Source: an uncultured Odoribacter sp. (GTDB lineage: Bacteria; Bacteroidota; Bacteroidia; Bacteroidales; Marinifilaceae). From it: a stretch of DNA of 64,000 bases. The stretch lies in contig CAJUQA010000003.1 of NCBI GenBank assembly GCA_910588375.1, positions 124,001 through 188,000 of the forward strand, in the 5' to 3' direction. Below are positions 44,008-52,278 of this stretch, piece by piece. Both the position numbers and the translations under genes were made by a program. The number at the start of each line of letters is the position of its first letter. Position 1 is the stretch's first letter. The notes under the pieces are model-generated. The model ran no database searches, was not told the origin of the DNA, and worked only from the letters and a program-made list of their open reading frames with translations.

Positions 44008-44018
44008 CATTTTTTTTG

Positions 44019-44026
44019 TACCTTGC
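44019..44026 (+). promoter_or_regulatory. Possible -7 box of the exbB operon
   Basis: TACCTTGC (one mismatch to TAnnTTTG) with TTG at 43997-43999, 19 bases upstream. The box lies just after the ansA stop and gives a leader of about 110 nt. Confidence 0.4.
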
Positions 44027-44138
44027 TCCCGCATTTCGAAGGGCTGTAGGAGTTGAGCACAAAGGTTTGCATAAAAGAGAAAAAACATACAGAGTTAAAT
44101 TTTAATTATTTATAAACTAAAAATCAGTTAAATTGATC

Positions 44139-44930
44139 ATGAGAAAATTATTCGCACTCATAGCAGTTTTAGGAATGCTTACGATTGGAGCATCAACTAT
44201 GCTAAAAGCACAGGAAGCAACAGAAGCAACGGAGACCGAACAAGTTCAGGCTACGTCCATCGGTTCCAGTGACGAAGATGTTGTTGAAAGCACATCATTG
44301 CATGCAGCTATCAAACAGAAATTCATCGAGGGTGGTGCCGGATTTATGGCTGCCGTTATCCTCTGTTTGATTTTCGGTTTGGCTATCGCTATCGAAAGGG
44401 TTATTTATCTGAACTTGTCCGACACCAACACGAAGAAATTGGTTGCCGGTGTGGAAGATGCCCTGAACAATGGCGGCATTGAAGCAGCAAAAGAATATTG
44501 CCGCAATGCAAGAGGACCTGTTGCCAGCATTTTCTATCAGGGTCTGATGCGTTATGACCAAGGTGTAGATATGGTTGAGAAATCAGTTGTATCTTACGGT
44601 TCCGTACAGATGGGTCTTTTGGAAAAAGGTCTGACCTGGATTTCCTTGTTCATCGCTATCGCTCCGATGATGGGATTCTTGGGAACTGTAATCGGTATGA
44701 TCGAGGCTTTCGATAACATCCAGGCAGCAGGTGATATGAGTCCGGCATTGGTTGCAGGAGGTATCAAGGTTGCTTTGATTACGACCGTAGGTGGTTTGAT
44801 CGTAGCTATGATTCTTCAGGTATTCTTCAACTACTGTAACTCAAAAATTGAAGGCATCGTGAACAATATGGAAGATGCTTCAGTTAGCTTGTTGGATATC
44901 TTAGTAAAATACAATCAAAAAAATAAATAA
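44139..44930 (+). CDS. exbB: ExbB/TolQ-type biopolymer transport protein
   Basis: 263 residues from ATG 44139 (a TTG two codons earlier is not needed). An N-terminal signal-like helix ending MLKAQE is followed by an acidic linker, then the three-helix MotA/TolQ/ExbB core: FMAAVILCLIFGLAIAIERV, then LTWISLFIAIAPMMGFLGTVIGMIEAF and VAGGIKVALITTVGGLIVAMILQVFF. The extra N-terminal helix is typical of Bacteroidetes ExbB. With the two ExbD proteins downstream it forms the proton channel that energises TonB. Confidence 0.93.
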   Translation: MRKLFALIAVLGMLTIGASTMLKAQEATEATETEQVQATSIGSSDEDVVESTSLHAAIKQKFIEGGAGFMAAVILCLIFGLAIAIERVIYLNLSDTNTKKLVAGVEDALNNGGIEAAKEYCRNARGPVASIFYQGLMRYDQGVDMVEKSVVSYGSVQMGLLEKGLTWISLFIAIAPMMGFLGTVIGMIEAFDNIQAAGDMSPALVAGGIKVALITTVGGLIVAMILQVFFNYCNSKIEGIVNNMEDASVSLLDILVKYNQKNK

Positions 44931-44935
44931 TAACC

Positions 44936-45376
44936 ATGACTGAGAAAATATTAAAAATCGTCACAATCGTAATGTTTGCCATTACGGTGGTTATTCTGGG
45001 CTTCTTTATCTTCGGAGGAGAGGTGCCCGACCAAGTTTACACCACCCCGGTATATGCGGCATCATTATTGAATTGGGCATATATATTGTTTATCATAGCT
45101 GTTGCTGCCGCTGTGATATTCCCGATTACTCGCCTGTTTACCCGTCCTAAACAAGCCATGAAAAGCTTTATCGGGCTGGCAGTTTTAGTTGTCGTAGTTC
45201 TGATTGCTTATGCAATGGCAGACGGCACACCGATGAATATCATAGGATATACCGGTACGGACAATGTTCCTTCCCGATTAATATTCTCCGATACGATCAT
45301 CTATACAATGTATATTCTCTTCGGTGGTGCAATCATTGCAATTTTTGCAACTGAACTGTTGAGAAAAATAAGATAA
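44936..45376 (+). CDS. Membrane protein of the ExbBD operon, unknown function
   Basis: 146 residues with four hydrophobic helices (about 7-27, 42-65, 77-97, 115-140). No family motif recognised. It is inserted between exbB (5 bases upstream) and the first exbD (37 bases downstream), an arrangement conserved in many Bacteroidetes, so a structural or assembly role in the ExbBD complex is likely. Confidence 0.75.
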   Translation: MTEKILKIVTIVMFAITVVILGFFIFGGEVPDQVYTTPVYAASLLNWAYILFIIAVAAAVIFPITRLFTRPKQAMKSFIGLAVLVVVVLIAYAMADGTPMNIIGYTGTDNVPSRLIFSDTIIYTMYILFGGAIIAIFATELLRKIR

Positions 45377-45413
45377 TCATTCCCCTTCGGGGGATTAGAT
45401 AAAAAATAACGAT

Positions 45414-45989
45414 ATGGCAAAAAAAACACCGGAAATCAACGCGACTTCGACTGCAGACATTGCATTCTTGCTGCTTGTATTCTTCCTGGCTACAACGACA
45501 ATGAATGTCGATTCTGGTATGTTCCGAAGATTACCGCCCTATCAGCCGGATAATACTGAAGCACCCAAAATCGCACAAAGAAATATTTTGCAGATTTTGG
45601 TAAACAAAGACAATATGCTTCAGGTCGGGGGGGAACCTCTGGACGTAAACCGTTTAAAGGAAAAAGCCCTCGAGTTTATTCTGAATCCGATGAATGACCC
45701 GAATCTTCCGGAAACTTCACCGAAAGAGATTGAAGGTTTAGGCAATGTTGACGTTTCCAAAGGAGTGATTTCGCTTCAAAGCGACAAGGGTACTTCTTAT
45801 GAAATGTATATTGCCGTACAGGATCAGTTGGCTGCAGCATTCAGCGAAGCAAGAGATCGCAAAGCAAAAGCAAAATGGGGCAAAAAATACAATGACTTAA
45901 ACAGCGACCAACAGGAAGCGATTAAGAAATGGGTTCCCATGTCGATATCTGAAGCAGAACCTAAAAACATAGGAGGAAAGAAAAAGTAA
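45414..45989 (+). CDS. exbD: ExbD-type biopolymer transport protein 1
   Basis: 191 residues. The N-terminal helix STADIAFLLLVFFLATTTMNVD carries the conserved Asp of ExbD (TADIAFLLL). A periplasmic domain of about 150 residues follows, longer than E. coli ExbD. It ends in a basic tail (NIGGKKK). Its stop overlaps the start of the second exbD by one base, so the two are translationally coupled, suggesting that the channel uses an ExbD heterodimer. Confidence 0.9.
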   Translation: MAKKTPEINATSTADIAFLLLVFFLATTTMNVDSGMFRRLPPYQPDNTEAPKIAQRNILQILVNKDNMLQVGGEPLDVNRLKEKALEFILNPMNDPNLPETSPKEIEGLGNVDVSKGVISLQSDKGTSYEMYIAVQDQLAAAFSEARDRKAKAKWGKKYNDLNSDQQEAIKKWVPMSISEAEPKNIGGKKK

Positions 45990-46459
45990 TGGCAAAGTTT
46001 AAAAAAGACAGTAAAAAGGAAACACCGGCTATTTCTACCGCGTCACTACCTGATATTGTGTTCATGTTGCTGTTCTTCTTCATGGTAAGTACTACCATGC
46101 GTGAAGTGACCCTCATGGTTCAGAACAATATGCCTCAGGCGACTCAGATAGCAAAGCTGGAGAAAAAATCGTTGGTAAGTAATATTTATGTAGGAAAACC
46201 GACGAGTCAATACCAAAAGGCTTATGGAACGGAACCCCGTATCCAATTGAACGACCGTTTTGCCACTCTTCAGGAATTAAGTGCATTCGTCGCTGCAGAG
46301 CGAGAAGCACGTAAAGAAGAGGATAGAAACAGCATTACCAATAACCTGAAAATACAGTCACAGACCACAATGGGTATTGTTACGGATATTAAACAGGAGT
46401 TGCGTAAGGCTAATTCCTTAAGAATCAATTACGGTTCAAGACAAAAAGTTCAAAATTGA
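45989..46459 (+). CDS. ExbD-type biopolymer transport protein 2
   Basis: 156 residues. The same single-helix layout as the preceding gene, with SLPDIVFMLLFFFMVSTTMRE carrying the channel Asp. The periplasmic part includes a region shared by the family (MGIVTDIKQELRKANSLRINYG). It is the last gene of the four-gene operon and is followed by a strong terminator. Confidence 0.9.
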   Translation: MAKFKKDSKKETPAISTASLPDIVFMLLFFFMVSTTMREVTLMVQNNMPQATQIAKLEKKSLVSNIYVGKPTSQYQKAYGTEPRIQLNDRFATLQELSAFVAAEREARKEEDRNSITNNLKIQSQTTMGIVTDIKQELRKANSLRINYGSRQKVQN

Positions 46460-46473
46460 CCTACTATTCAATA

Positions 46474-46505
46474 AAAAGGGGGACGAAAGTCCCCTTTTTT
46501 TTATT
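46474..46505 (+). terminator. Intrinsic terminator of the exbBD operon
   Basis: AAAAGGGGGAC pairs with GTCCCCTTTT around a GAAA tetraloop (46474-46498), followed by a long T run. Confidence 0.9.
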
Positions 46506-46513
46506 TTATTTAT

Positions 46514-46521
46514 TACTTTTG
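46514..46521 (+). promoter_or_regulatory. -7 box of tRNA-Arg
   Basis: TACTTTTG fits TAnnTTTG and lies 11 bases before the mature tRNA 5' end. The -33 region is only T-rich and falls in the T-tract of the preceding terminator. Confidence 0.6.
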
Positions 46522-46532
46522 TAACCGCATTT

Positions 46533-46604
46533 GGTTCCGTAGTTCAATGGATAGAATGAAGGATTCCGGTTCCTTTGATTGGGGTTCGAGTCCCCACGGG
46601 ATCA
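46533..46604 (+). tRNA. tRNA-Arg (anticodon CCG)
   Basis: Cloverleaf: acceptor GGTTCCG with CGGGATC (two G-U pairs), D arm GTTC/GAAT-like, anticodon stem AAGGA/TCCTT with loop TTCCGGT (anticodon CCG, codon CGG), and T arm GGGG-TTCGAGT-CCCC. Discriminator A46604, no encoded CCA. Confidence 0.93.
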
Positions 46605-46611
46605 CAAGACT

Positions 46612-46652
46612 ACCCCAAAATACTAAAGATTAGTGTTTTGGGGTTTGTTTTT
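46612..46652 (+). terminator. Intrinsic terminator after tRNA-Arg
   Basis: ACCCCAAAATACT (46612-46624) pairs with AGTGTTTTGGGGT (46632-46644) with one wobble, followed by TTGTTTTT. Confidence 0.85.
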
Positions 46653-46666
46653 CACAAAGTAATGGT

Positions 46667-47620
46667 ATGAATGTAAAGACCAAAGGGTATATTTTGGGGG
46701 CTATTGCAGCCGCTACTTACGGGATGAATCCCCTTTTTGCCCTTCCGCTGTATGAGGCCGGCATGGATCCGGATTCGGTACTGTTTTTCAGATATCTGTT
46801 TGCAATCCCCGTGTTGGGTATCATGCTCAAAAGCAGAGGGAGAAGTTTCCGGTTAAAGAAAAAGGAAATTCTGCCATTAATCATTATGGGGCTATTGGTT
46901 TCCCTATCATCATTGGCCCTGTTTCAAAGCTATAATTATATGGAAGCCGGGATAGCTTCCACGTTGTTATTTGTCTATCCTATCCTGGTCGCAATGATTA
47001 TGACTCTTTTCTTCCGGGAAAAATTATCTTTTCTAACGATATTGTGTATTTTACTGGCTTTAGCGGGTATCGGTCTGCTCTATAAAGGGGAAAACGGTAC
47101 GACACTCAGTTTGACAGGTATCGGTCTGGTGATGCTTTCTTCGCTCTCGTATGCTATTTATATCGTCAGTGTAAACCGCCCCCGACTGAAAGATATCGCT
47201 ACGCTTAAACTTACTTTTTATGTTTTGCTTTTCGGTCTGTTTCTATTTTTCGCCCGAGTGGATTTCGGGCGCGGCCTGCACGTTGCCGGAACGTGGTATC
47301 ATTGGGGGAATCTGATTGCCTTAGCTATTTTTCCGACGGCTATTTCTTTTCTTTGTACGACCCAGGCCATCCAATATATCGGTTCCACCCCGACAGCCAT
47401 CCTCGGTGCCCTGGAACCTTTAACAGCCGTATTTTTCGGAGTGACGATTTTCGGAGAATCACTGACTTTCAGGCTCCTATGCGGGATATTCATGATTATT
47501 GCCGCCGTTACGCTTATTATAGCCGGGAATAATGTGACCGGCATGTTAATACGTTTCCGGAAACTTTTTCCCCGGCTTCCATTCAAAAATAATAAACAAG
47601 AGTTATTTTTGAATGACTGA
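46667..47620 (+). CDS. EamA/DMT family transporter
   Basis: 317 residues with ten hydrophobic helices in two EamA repeats (first repeat to about residue 135, second from about 145). The YNYMEAGIASTLLFVYPILVA block and the IQYIGSTPTAILGALEPLTAVFFG block are the paired signature regions. It probably exports or imports a small metabolite; substrate unknown. The hybrid kinase gene starts 11 bases later, so co-expression is likely. Confidence 0.88.
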   Translation: MNVKTKGYILGAIAAATYGMNPLFALPLYEAGMDPDSVLFFRYLFAIPVLGIMLKSRGRSFRLKKKEILPLIIMGLLVSLSSLALFQSYNYMEAGIASTLLFVYPILVAMIMTLFFREKLSFLTILCILLALAGIGLLYKGENGTTLSLTGIGLVMLSSLSYAIYIVSVNRPRLKDIATLKLTFYVLLFGLFLFFARVDFGRGLHVAGTWYHWGNLIALAIFPTAISFLCTTQAIQYIGSTPTAILGALEPLTAVFFGVTIFGESLTFRLLCGIFMIIAAVTLIIAGNNVTGMLIRFRKLFPRLPFKNNKQELFLND

Positions 47621-47631
47621 TTCATATAATC

Positions 47632-50139
47632 ATGCAGACGGTTTCAAGATTCACTCCCTGGAAAGTTATCGGTGGCTATGTTTTACTGTTTTTACTGAGT
47701 GTCCTCAGTGCTATTCTGATTTATAATCAAATTACCCAATTCATTTATAAGGAGGAGCAGGAGGACGGTTCCACCCAAAGGTTGTTTTTTATCGGAAATA
47801 TCCTTACAGGCCTCTACGAGTCGGAAGCACTGAGCAATGCATTTGTTCAAACCGGAGCACAGAATTATTTCCGGAAATACCTAAATATTCTGGAGAAAAC
47901 GGAAGCGGACATCCATTCCCTGAAAACATTAACCATCCGTAAGGAACAACAGCTCCGCATAGACACTATCAGTCAATTACTGGAAAAGAAAGTGCTCAAT
48001 CTCCAGGAGCTTGTCCGGGTGAAACAGTCGCTTGCACCGGATGATTTTTACAGTAAGGCCATTTCCGATATTGAGGCCAAACGGGATACGGCACAGGAGA
48101 AAATCAACATACGAAAGAGATTCGTTACCACAGTAGACAGTTCATATATAAAATCGGAGAAAAAAAGGCGCTGGTTGTTTTTCAAGGCGAAACCAGACTC
48201 GGTGCTTAAGGTATCACAATCCCAGCACACAATTATCGATACCCTCCCGGGAGAAAGCAATACACTGAACACAGACAGTATCGTGCATGTTTTAAAATCG
48301 ACCTGGGAAGATTTGCAAAAACAAACCCGGGAGATTACGACCCAGATTAACCGGAAGGAATATGCCCTGATACGACAGAGCACTTATATCACCGACCAGT
48401 TGAAACGAATCCTGGGGGAATACGAAAAGGAAGAGATTTATCATGCCCAAAAGAAGCAAGAGAGCCGGGAAAGGACGATTTCCATGCTGACCCGGATTTT
48501 TACGTGTGTCGCTGTCATTACGCTTCTGTTCATGGTATTTTTCATCTTTTTTATCCTGCGGGATCTTTCCAGAAGCCAACGCTACCGGAAGCAGCTGGAG
48601 GAAGCCAATCACTACCGGGACCAGTTGCTTAAAAGCCGGGAGAAATTGATTCTGACAGTAACCCACGATATAAAATCCCCTTTAAGTTCCATTCTGGGAT
48701 ATATCGAGCTACTGGACGGGACGAATCCTGACAAGAGGCAATCTTATTTCCTGGAAAATATGAAAGGTTCCTCCCGGCATATTCTGAATCTGATTACGAA
48801 TCTATTGGATTATTCCCGATTGGAGAATAACAAAATGACGCTGGAAACAGTTACGTTCAATTCGTTTCAATTGTTTAAAGAAACTTGTGACAGTTTCCTT
48901 CCGCTTGCCCTTTCCAAACAATTGAAGTTAAACTGTCAAATCGATTCCCGTCTGAATTGGGATTTCACGGGAGATGCCCTGCGTATCCGTCAGGTCTTGG
49001 TAAATATTCTGTCGAATGCTATCAAATATACGTCTTCCGGTTGTGTTTCTTTTCAGGCTCTTTTCCGGGAAGAGGCGCAGGAAGCAATTATCCGCATCCA
49101 GGATACCGGTACCGGTATGACCGAAGAAGAGCAAAGAACCATATTCGACGAATTTACGCGTTTGTCCTCCAACTCGTCTGCGGCAGAAGGGACGGGACTC
49201 GGTCTTACCATTACCTTAAAGCTGATTGAATTATTAAAAGGCCACATCCAGCTGGAAAGCGAAGCGGGGAAAGGCAGTTGTTTCACTATTACCCTACCGC
49301 TCCAAGCAGCTCTGTCAACAGATAGTCCGGCGCCTGCACTTCCTTTCCCGGATTCAGATTTTAAAAATTTAAAGATACTGTTGGTGGATGACGATCCCCT
49401 GCAATTGGAAATGACTGCCGCTTTACTGCATAAACTGGGCATCCAGACCGGCACAACAAGCACGCCGGGAGAAGTAAGCGATAAGTTGCAGTCCGTTTCC
49501 TATGACATGATTTTTACGGATATTCAGATGCCCGGCATGGACGGCTTTGAGTTGGTCAGACAAATCCGTAGTTTTCCTAAGACCCAAAATCTCCCGGTTA
49601 TCGCCTTATCTGCCGATGCAGAAAAATCGGAAGAGGACTATTTGCGGGCAGGCTTTACGGCTTATTTAGGCAAACCGTTCACCTCTGCGCAAATCGTGCA
49701 ACTCTTGAATCAATTGACCGGTAAAAGTGTCGTACAATCATGCAATGCTCCATCTCCCCGAGAAACGACGGAATCCCTTGACAAAGGCTATACATTGAAA
49801 AATATCCTGTTGTTCACAGAGCATGACACAGAGGCTATGTCACAGATTATCGACTCTTTTTGTGCGGAGACCGAAAAACATATCCAATCCCTGGCTTCTT
49901 TAGCTGCCGGGAAAAAATGGGAGGAAATTTCCCAGTTGGCACACAAGATGCTACCTATGTTCCGGCAATTGGAAGCACACGTTGAAACGGATTTATTGGA
50001 AAAATTGGAGCATCCGACCCAGCCTTTTTCAGAAAAGGACATCACGGAACAAACGGAACGAATTATCACTCTTTCCCAAAACTTGCTTGAAAAGTTATGC
50101 AAAAATCATGAAAATAGCCTGCGCGTAAATTTACAATGA
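47632..50139 (+). CDS. Hybrid sensor histidine kinase with receiver and HPt domains
   Basis: 835 residues. One helix at about 12-33, a large charged periplasmic or coiled region (about 34-285), a second helix (about 290-312), then the kinase core: H-box VTHDIKSPLSS (His345), N-box VNILSNAIKYT, G1 DTGTGM and G2 GTGLGLTI. A receiver domain (about 580-700) has the phosphoacceptor Asp630 in MIFTDIQMPGMDG. A C-terminal HPt domain (about 720-835) has the likely His771 in LAHKMLPMF. The His-Asp-His relay implies a separate output regulator; none is adjacent, but the NtrC-type protein at 52279-53607 is a candidate. Its 3' end overlaps the convergent hxlR-type gene by nine bases. Confidence 0.9.
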   Translation: MQTVSRFTPWKVIGGYVLLFLLSVLSAILIYNQITQFIYKEEQEDGSTQRLFFIGNILTGLYESEALSNAFVQTGAQNYFRKYLNILEKTEADIHSLKTLTIRKEQQLRIDTISQLLEKKVLNLQELVRVKQSLAPDDFYSKAISDIEAKRDTAQEKINIRKRFVTTVDSSYIKSEKKRRWLFFKAKPDSVLKVSQSQHTIIDTLPGESNTLNTDSIVHVLKSTWEDLQKQTREITTQINRKEYALIRQSTYITDQLKRILGEYEKEEIYHAQKKQESRERTISMLTRIFTCVAVITLLFMVFFIFFILRDLSRSQRYRKQLEEANHYRDQLLKSREKLILTVTHDIKSPLSSILGYIELLDGTNPDKRQSYFLENMKGSSRHILNLITNLLDYSRLENNKMTLETVTFNSFQLFKETCDSFLPLALSKQLKLNCQIDSRLNWDFTGDALRIRQVLVNILSNAIKYTSSGCVSFQALFREEAQEAIIRIQDTGTGMTEEEQRTIFDEFTRLSSNSSAAEGTGLGLTITLKLIELLKGHIQLESEAGKGSCFTITLPLQAALSTDSPAPALPFPDSDFKNLKILLVDDDPLQLEMTAALLHKLGIQTGTTSTPGEVSDKLQSVSYDMIFTDIQMPGMDGFELVRQIRSFPKTQNLPVIALSADAEKSEEDYLRAGFTAYLGKPFTSAQIVQLLNQLTGKSVVQSCNAPSPRETTESLDKGYTLKNILLFTEHDTEAMSQIIDSFCAETEKHIQSLASLAAGKKWEEISQLAHKMLPMFRQLEAHVETDLLEKLEHPTQPFSEKDITEQTERIITLSQNLLEKLCKNHENSLRVNLQ

Positions 50140-50502
50140 CTGTTTTTCCGAGGCTCCGTATTTTCTCTCGAAAATATCGAAGTGCTCTTCTCCCCATTGC
50201 AGCATGGAATCGATGATAGGCAGAAGCGATTTACCGAGGTCGGTTATCCGGTATTCCGAGCGCGGTGGCAATTCGGGATAGATGGTCTTGTCAACAAGCC
50301 CGTCTTCAATCATTTCTTTCAGCTGAATGTCGAGAACACGCGGAGCCGCTTCCGGAAGAGATTTGTGAATCTCACTCGGACGCTTTGCCTCCCCCGACCG
50401 GAGTTCGTCAAGGATACACGACTTCCATTTAGATTCTATCAAACTCATTGTCAAGCGCAGCGGGCAGTCAAGATCCACCGGCATTTTCTTTTCGTATACC
50501 AT
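50131..50502 (-). CDS. HxlR family winged-helix transcriptional regulator
   Basis: 123 residues from ATG 50502; earlier in-frame starts up to 50553 cross the promoter box. The HxlR domain spans almost the whole protein (SLIESKWKSCILDELRSGEAKRPSEIHK, then LDIQLKEMIEDGLVDKTIYPELPPRSEYRITDLGKSL). Family members often respond to quinones, aldehydes or other electrophiles. It diverges from a three-gene operon and has a perfect palindrome between the two promoters, so it probably controls both. Confidence 0.92.
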   Translation of the reverse strand: MVYEKKMPVDLDCPLRLTMSLIESKWKSCILDELRSGEAKRPSEIHKSLPEAAPRVLDIQLKEMIEDGLVDKTIYPELPPRSEYRITDLGKSLLPIIDSMLQWGEEHFDIFERKYGASEKQSL

Positions 50503-50521
50503 ATTCAATTTATTCTTTGCG

Positions 50522-50529
50522 CAAAGATA
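50522..50529 (-). promoter_or_regulatory. -7 box of the hxlR-type gene
   Basis: Minus-strand TATCTTTG, 19 bases before ATG 50502. The expected -33 position falls at the edge of the palindrome 50552-50573. Confidence 0.6.
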
Positions 50530-50551
50530 GTGAATATACATGTAAATCAGC

Positions 50552-50591
50552 ATACCGAAAAATTTTTCGGTATATGAATATTTTTTCGGTA
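50552..50591. promoter_or_regulatory. HxlR operator: perfect 22-bp palindrome plus half-site
   Basis: ATACCGAAAAA (50552-50562) is followed directly by its exact complement TTTTTCGGTAT (50563-50573). A further half-site TTTTTTCGGTA lies at 50581-50591, 19 bases on, touching the -33 of the rightward promoter. The layout allows repression of both divergent promoters. Confidence 0.75.
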
Positions 50592-50623
50592 CTTGATTTT
50601 ATTTAAATACCCTTTTAATTTTG
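50592..50623 (+). promoter_or_regulatory. Promoter of the NTF2-like/flavoprotein operon
   Basis: CTTG (50592-50595), a 20-base spacer, TAATTTTG (50616-50623). Leader about 29 nt to ATG 50656. Confidence 0.65.
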
Positions 50624-50655
50624 CATTCAGATAATCAAACAAATAACTTTAAGAT

Positions 50656-51039
50656 ATGAGAAACGAAATCAAAGAGTACGAAGCAGTGGCAAAAGCCGCA
50701 GAAAAGTTTGTCAAGAGTGTAGCCGAAGGCAATAGTGAATATGCCAAGTCATTATTTACGAACGATGCTGTTCTTTTCGGTATTCTCGACGGGAACTTAG
50801 AACATGGGTCCATCGAACAGTTTTATCACAATGTCGACACGGTAGCGGCAGGCGATAATTTCAAAGCCCATATTGATGTGCTTGCCGTTGAAGAGACCGT
50901 GGCCGTGGTACGCGTTCTTGAGGAGGGATGGGGAGGAAGAATCGATTTCACAGACTTTCTGCTTCTGCTTAAACTCGACAACGAGTGGAAGTGTGTTGCC
51001 AAAGCTTATAACCAGAATTCCAATACCATAAAGAAATGA
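50656..51039 (+). CDS. NTF2-like/SnoaL-type protein (putative lumazine-binding)
   Basis: 127 residues, no signal peptide. The pattern AAEKFVKSVAEGNSEYAKSLFTNDAVLFG...GSIEQFYHNVDTV and the final WKCVAKAYN is that of the NTF2-like cone fold (Lumazine_bd_2/SnoaL group). These bind small hydrophobic ligands or act as isomerases. It overlaps the next gene by four bases (ATGA) and is the first gene of the HxlR-linked operon. Confidence 0.75.
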   Translation: MRNEIKEYEAVAKAAEKFVKSVAEGNSEYAKSLFTNDAVLFGILDGNLEHGSIEQFYHNVDTVAAGDNFKAHIDVLAVEETVAVVRVLEEGWGGRIDFTDFLLLLKLDNEWKCVAKAYNQNSNTIKK

Positions 51040-51515
51040 ATAAGTATCTGTCAGTTCTCCTTTTAGAGGCTATTATCGCCGCAGCATGTTGTAACAACCA
51101 TTCATCGGGTAACAAAAATGAAACCAATAATAATGAAATAACAAAGACCATTATGTGTAAAACAGCAACATCCGAAGAACTTACCGGAATTCGTAAAGCT
51201 CTGGACCTGTATGTACAGGCAGCCATAAAGGGCAACAGCAAAATTGCCCGTCCCGCTTTCGCAGAAGGGGCAACTATCTCTCATGCAGAGAATGACTCTC
51301 TAATCTGCCTTCCCATCCAGGCATTGTTCGATTATTACGATGAAACAGGCAAGCATCCGGCATCCTACGAAATCACCGAATACAGTGTTTCCGGCGATGT
51401 GGCTATGGTGCGGATAGATTCCAAATTTGGCGATACAGCCTTCTGTGATATGTTCAATCTCGTGAAAGCCGGGGGAGAGTGGAAAATCGTCAGTAAGATT
51501 TTCAGCGTCAAGTAA
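51036..51515 (+). CDS. NTF2-like lipoprotein (putative lumazine-binding)
   Basis: 159 residues. The N terminus MNKYLSVLLLEAIIAAAC is a lipoprotein signal with Cys18. After an Asn-rich linker, the domain (IRKALDLYVQAAIKGNSKIARPAFAEGATI ... WKIVSKIFSVK) is the same NTF2-like fold as the preceding gene, so the operon encodes a cytoplasmic and an exported paralogue. Start overlaps the previous stop by four bases. Confidence 0.78.
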   Translation: MNKYLSVLLLEAIIAAACCNNHSSGNKNETNNNEITKTIMCKTATSEELTGIRKALDLYVQAAIKGNSKIARPAFAEGATISHAENDSLICLPIQALFDYYDETGKHPASYEITEYSVSGDVAMVRIDSKFGDTAFCDMFNLVKAGGEWKIVSKIFSVK

Positions 51516-51563
51516 ACTTAATCACCCGAATAATCGTTCCAATTTCAAATCAATTTATGTCAT

Positions 51564-52193
51564 ATGAAAATACTTGTTATAAATGGAAGTCCCCACTTGA
51601 AGGGGTGCACCGACCGGGCTTTACGCGAAGTCGAGCAGACACTTGTTGCAAATGGCCTGGAAGTAGAGCGCATCAATATCGGCAACAAAGATATACGCGG
51701 CTGTATCGGTTGCAATTTTTGTAGAGAGCATGGCAGATGCGTGTTCAACGACCTGGTAAATGAAGCCGCCCCCAAACTGGCCGAGGCTAACGGCGTGATT
51801 ATCGGCAGCCCGGTATATTATGCCGGTTGCAATGGTCAGGCGCTGTCTTTTCTTGACCGTTTGTTCTACAGCACATCGGGTACTGTTGACAAGACCATGA
51901 AAGTCGGTGCTGCGGTAGTGTCCTCACGGCGTGCCGGCTCCACATCCGCATTTGATGAAATCAATAAATATTTCACCATCTGTGCAATGCCTATCGTATC
52001 AAGCACTTATTGGAATGAAGTCCACGGTTTCACCGCGGAAGATGTCGAAAACGACCTTGAAGGGCTCCAGACAATGCAAAATCTTGGTCGCAACATGGCT
52101 TTTCTGGTCAAAGCCATTGAGGCGGCCAAGAAAGAAAGCGGTCTGCCTCAACAAGACCGTTCCTCGTTCACCAGCTTTCACACAGAGGGATAA
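51564..52193 (+). CDS. Iron-sulfur flavoprotein-like NAD(P)H/FMN oxidoreductase
   Basis: 209 residues, cytoplasmic. The FMN-binding VINGSPHLKGCTDRAL loop and IGSPVYYAGCNGQALSFLDRL match the flavodoxin-like FMN reductase fold. C-x2-C-x2-C-x5-C (CIGCNFCREHGRC) is the compact cysteine motif of iron-sulfur flavoproteins. It is a paralogue of the exported protein at 18478-19179 (shared VVSSRRAG/VVARRAG and SSTYWNE/GSTYWNI blocks). It is the third gene of the HxlR-linked operon, 48 bases after the lipoprotein gene. Confidence 0.85.
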   Translation: MKILVINGSPHLKGCTDRALREVEQTLVANGLEVERINIGNKDIRGCIGCNFCREHGRCVFNDLVNEAAPKLAEANGVIIGSPVYYAGCNGQALSFLDRLFYSTSGTVDKTMKVGAAVVSSRRAGSTSAFDEINKYFTICAMPIVSSTYWNEVHGFTAEDVENDLEGLQTMQNLGRNMAFLVKAIEAAKKESGLPQQDRSSFTSFHTEG

Positions 52194-52206
52194 TGAACAA
52201 TTCGTA

Positions 52207-52252
52207 TATAACTGACGTGAGCGACTTATAAAAGTCGCTCACGTCAGTTATA
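52207..52252. terminator. Perfect 21-bp hairpin between convergent genes
   Basis: Bases 52207-52227 pair with 52232-52252 without mismatch around an ATAA loop. It lies between the flavoprotein stop and the stop of the NtrC-type gene. There is no strong T-tract on either side, so it may act as a bidirectional terminator through stem stability alone. Confidence 0.65.
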
Positions 52253-52278
52253 AATATTCATTTATTATAAAAAGCCAG

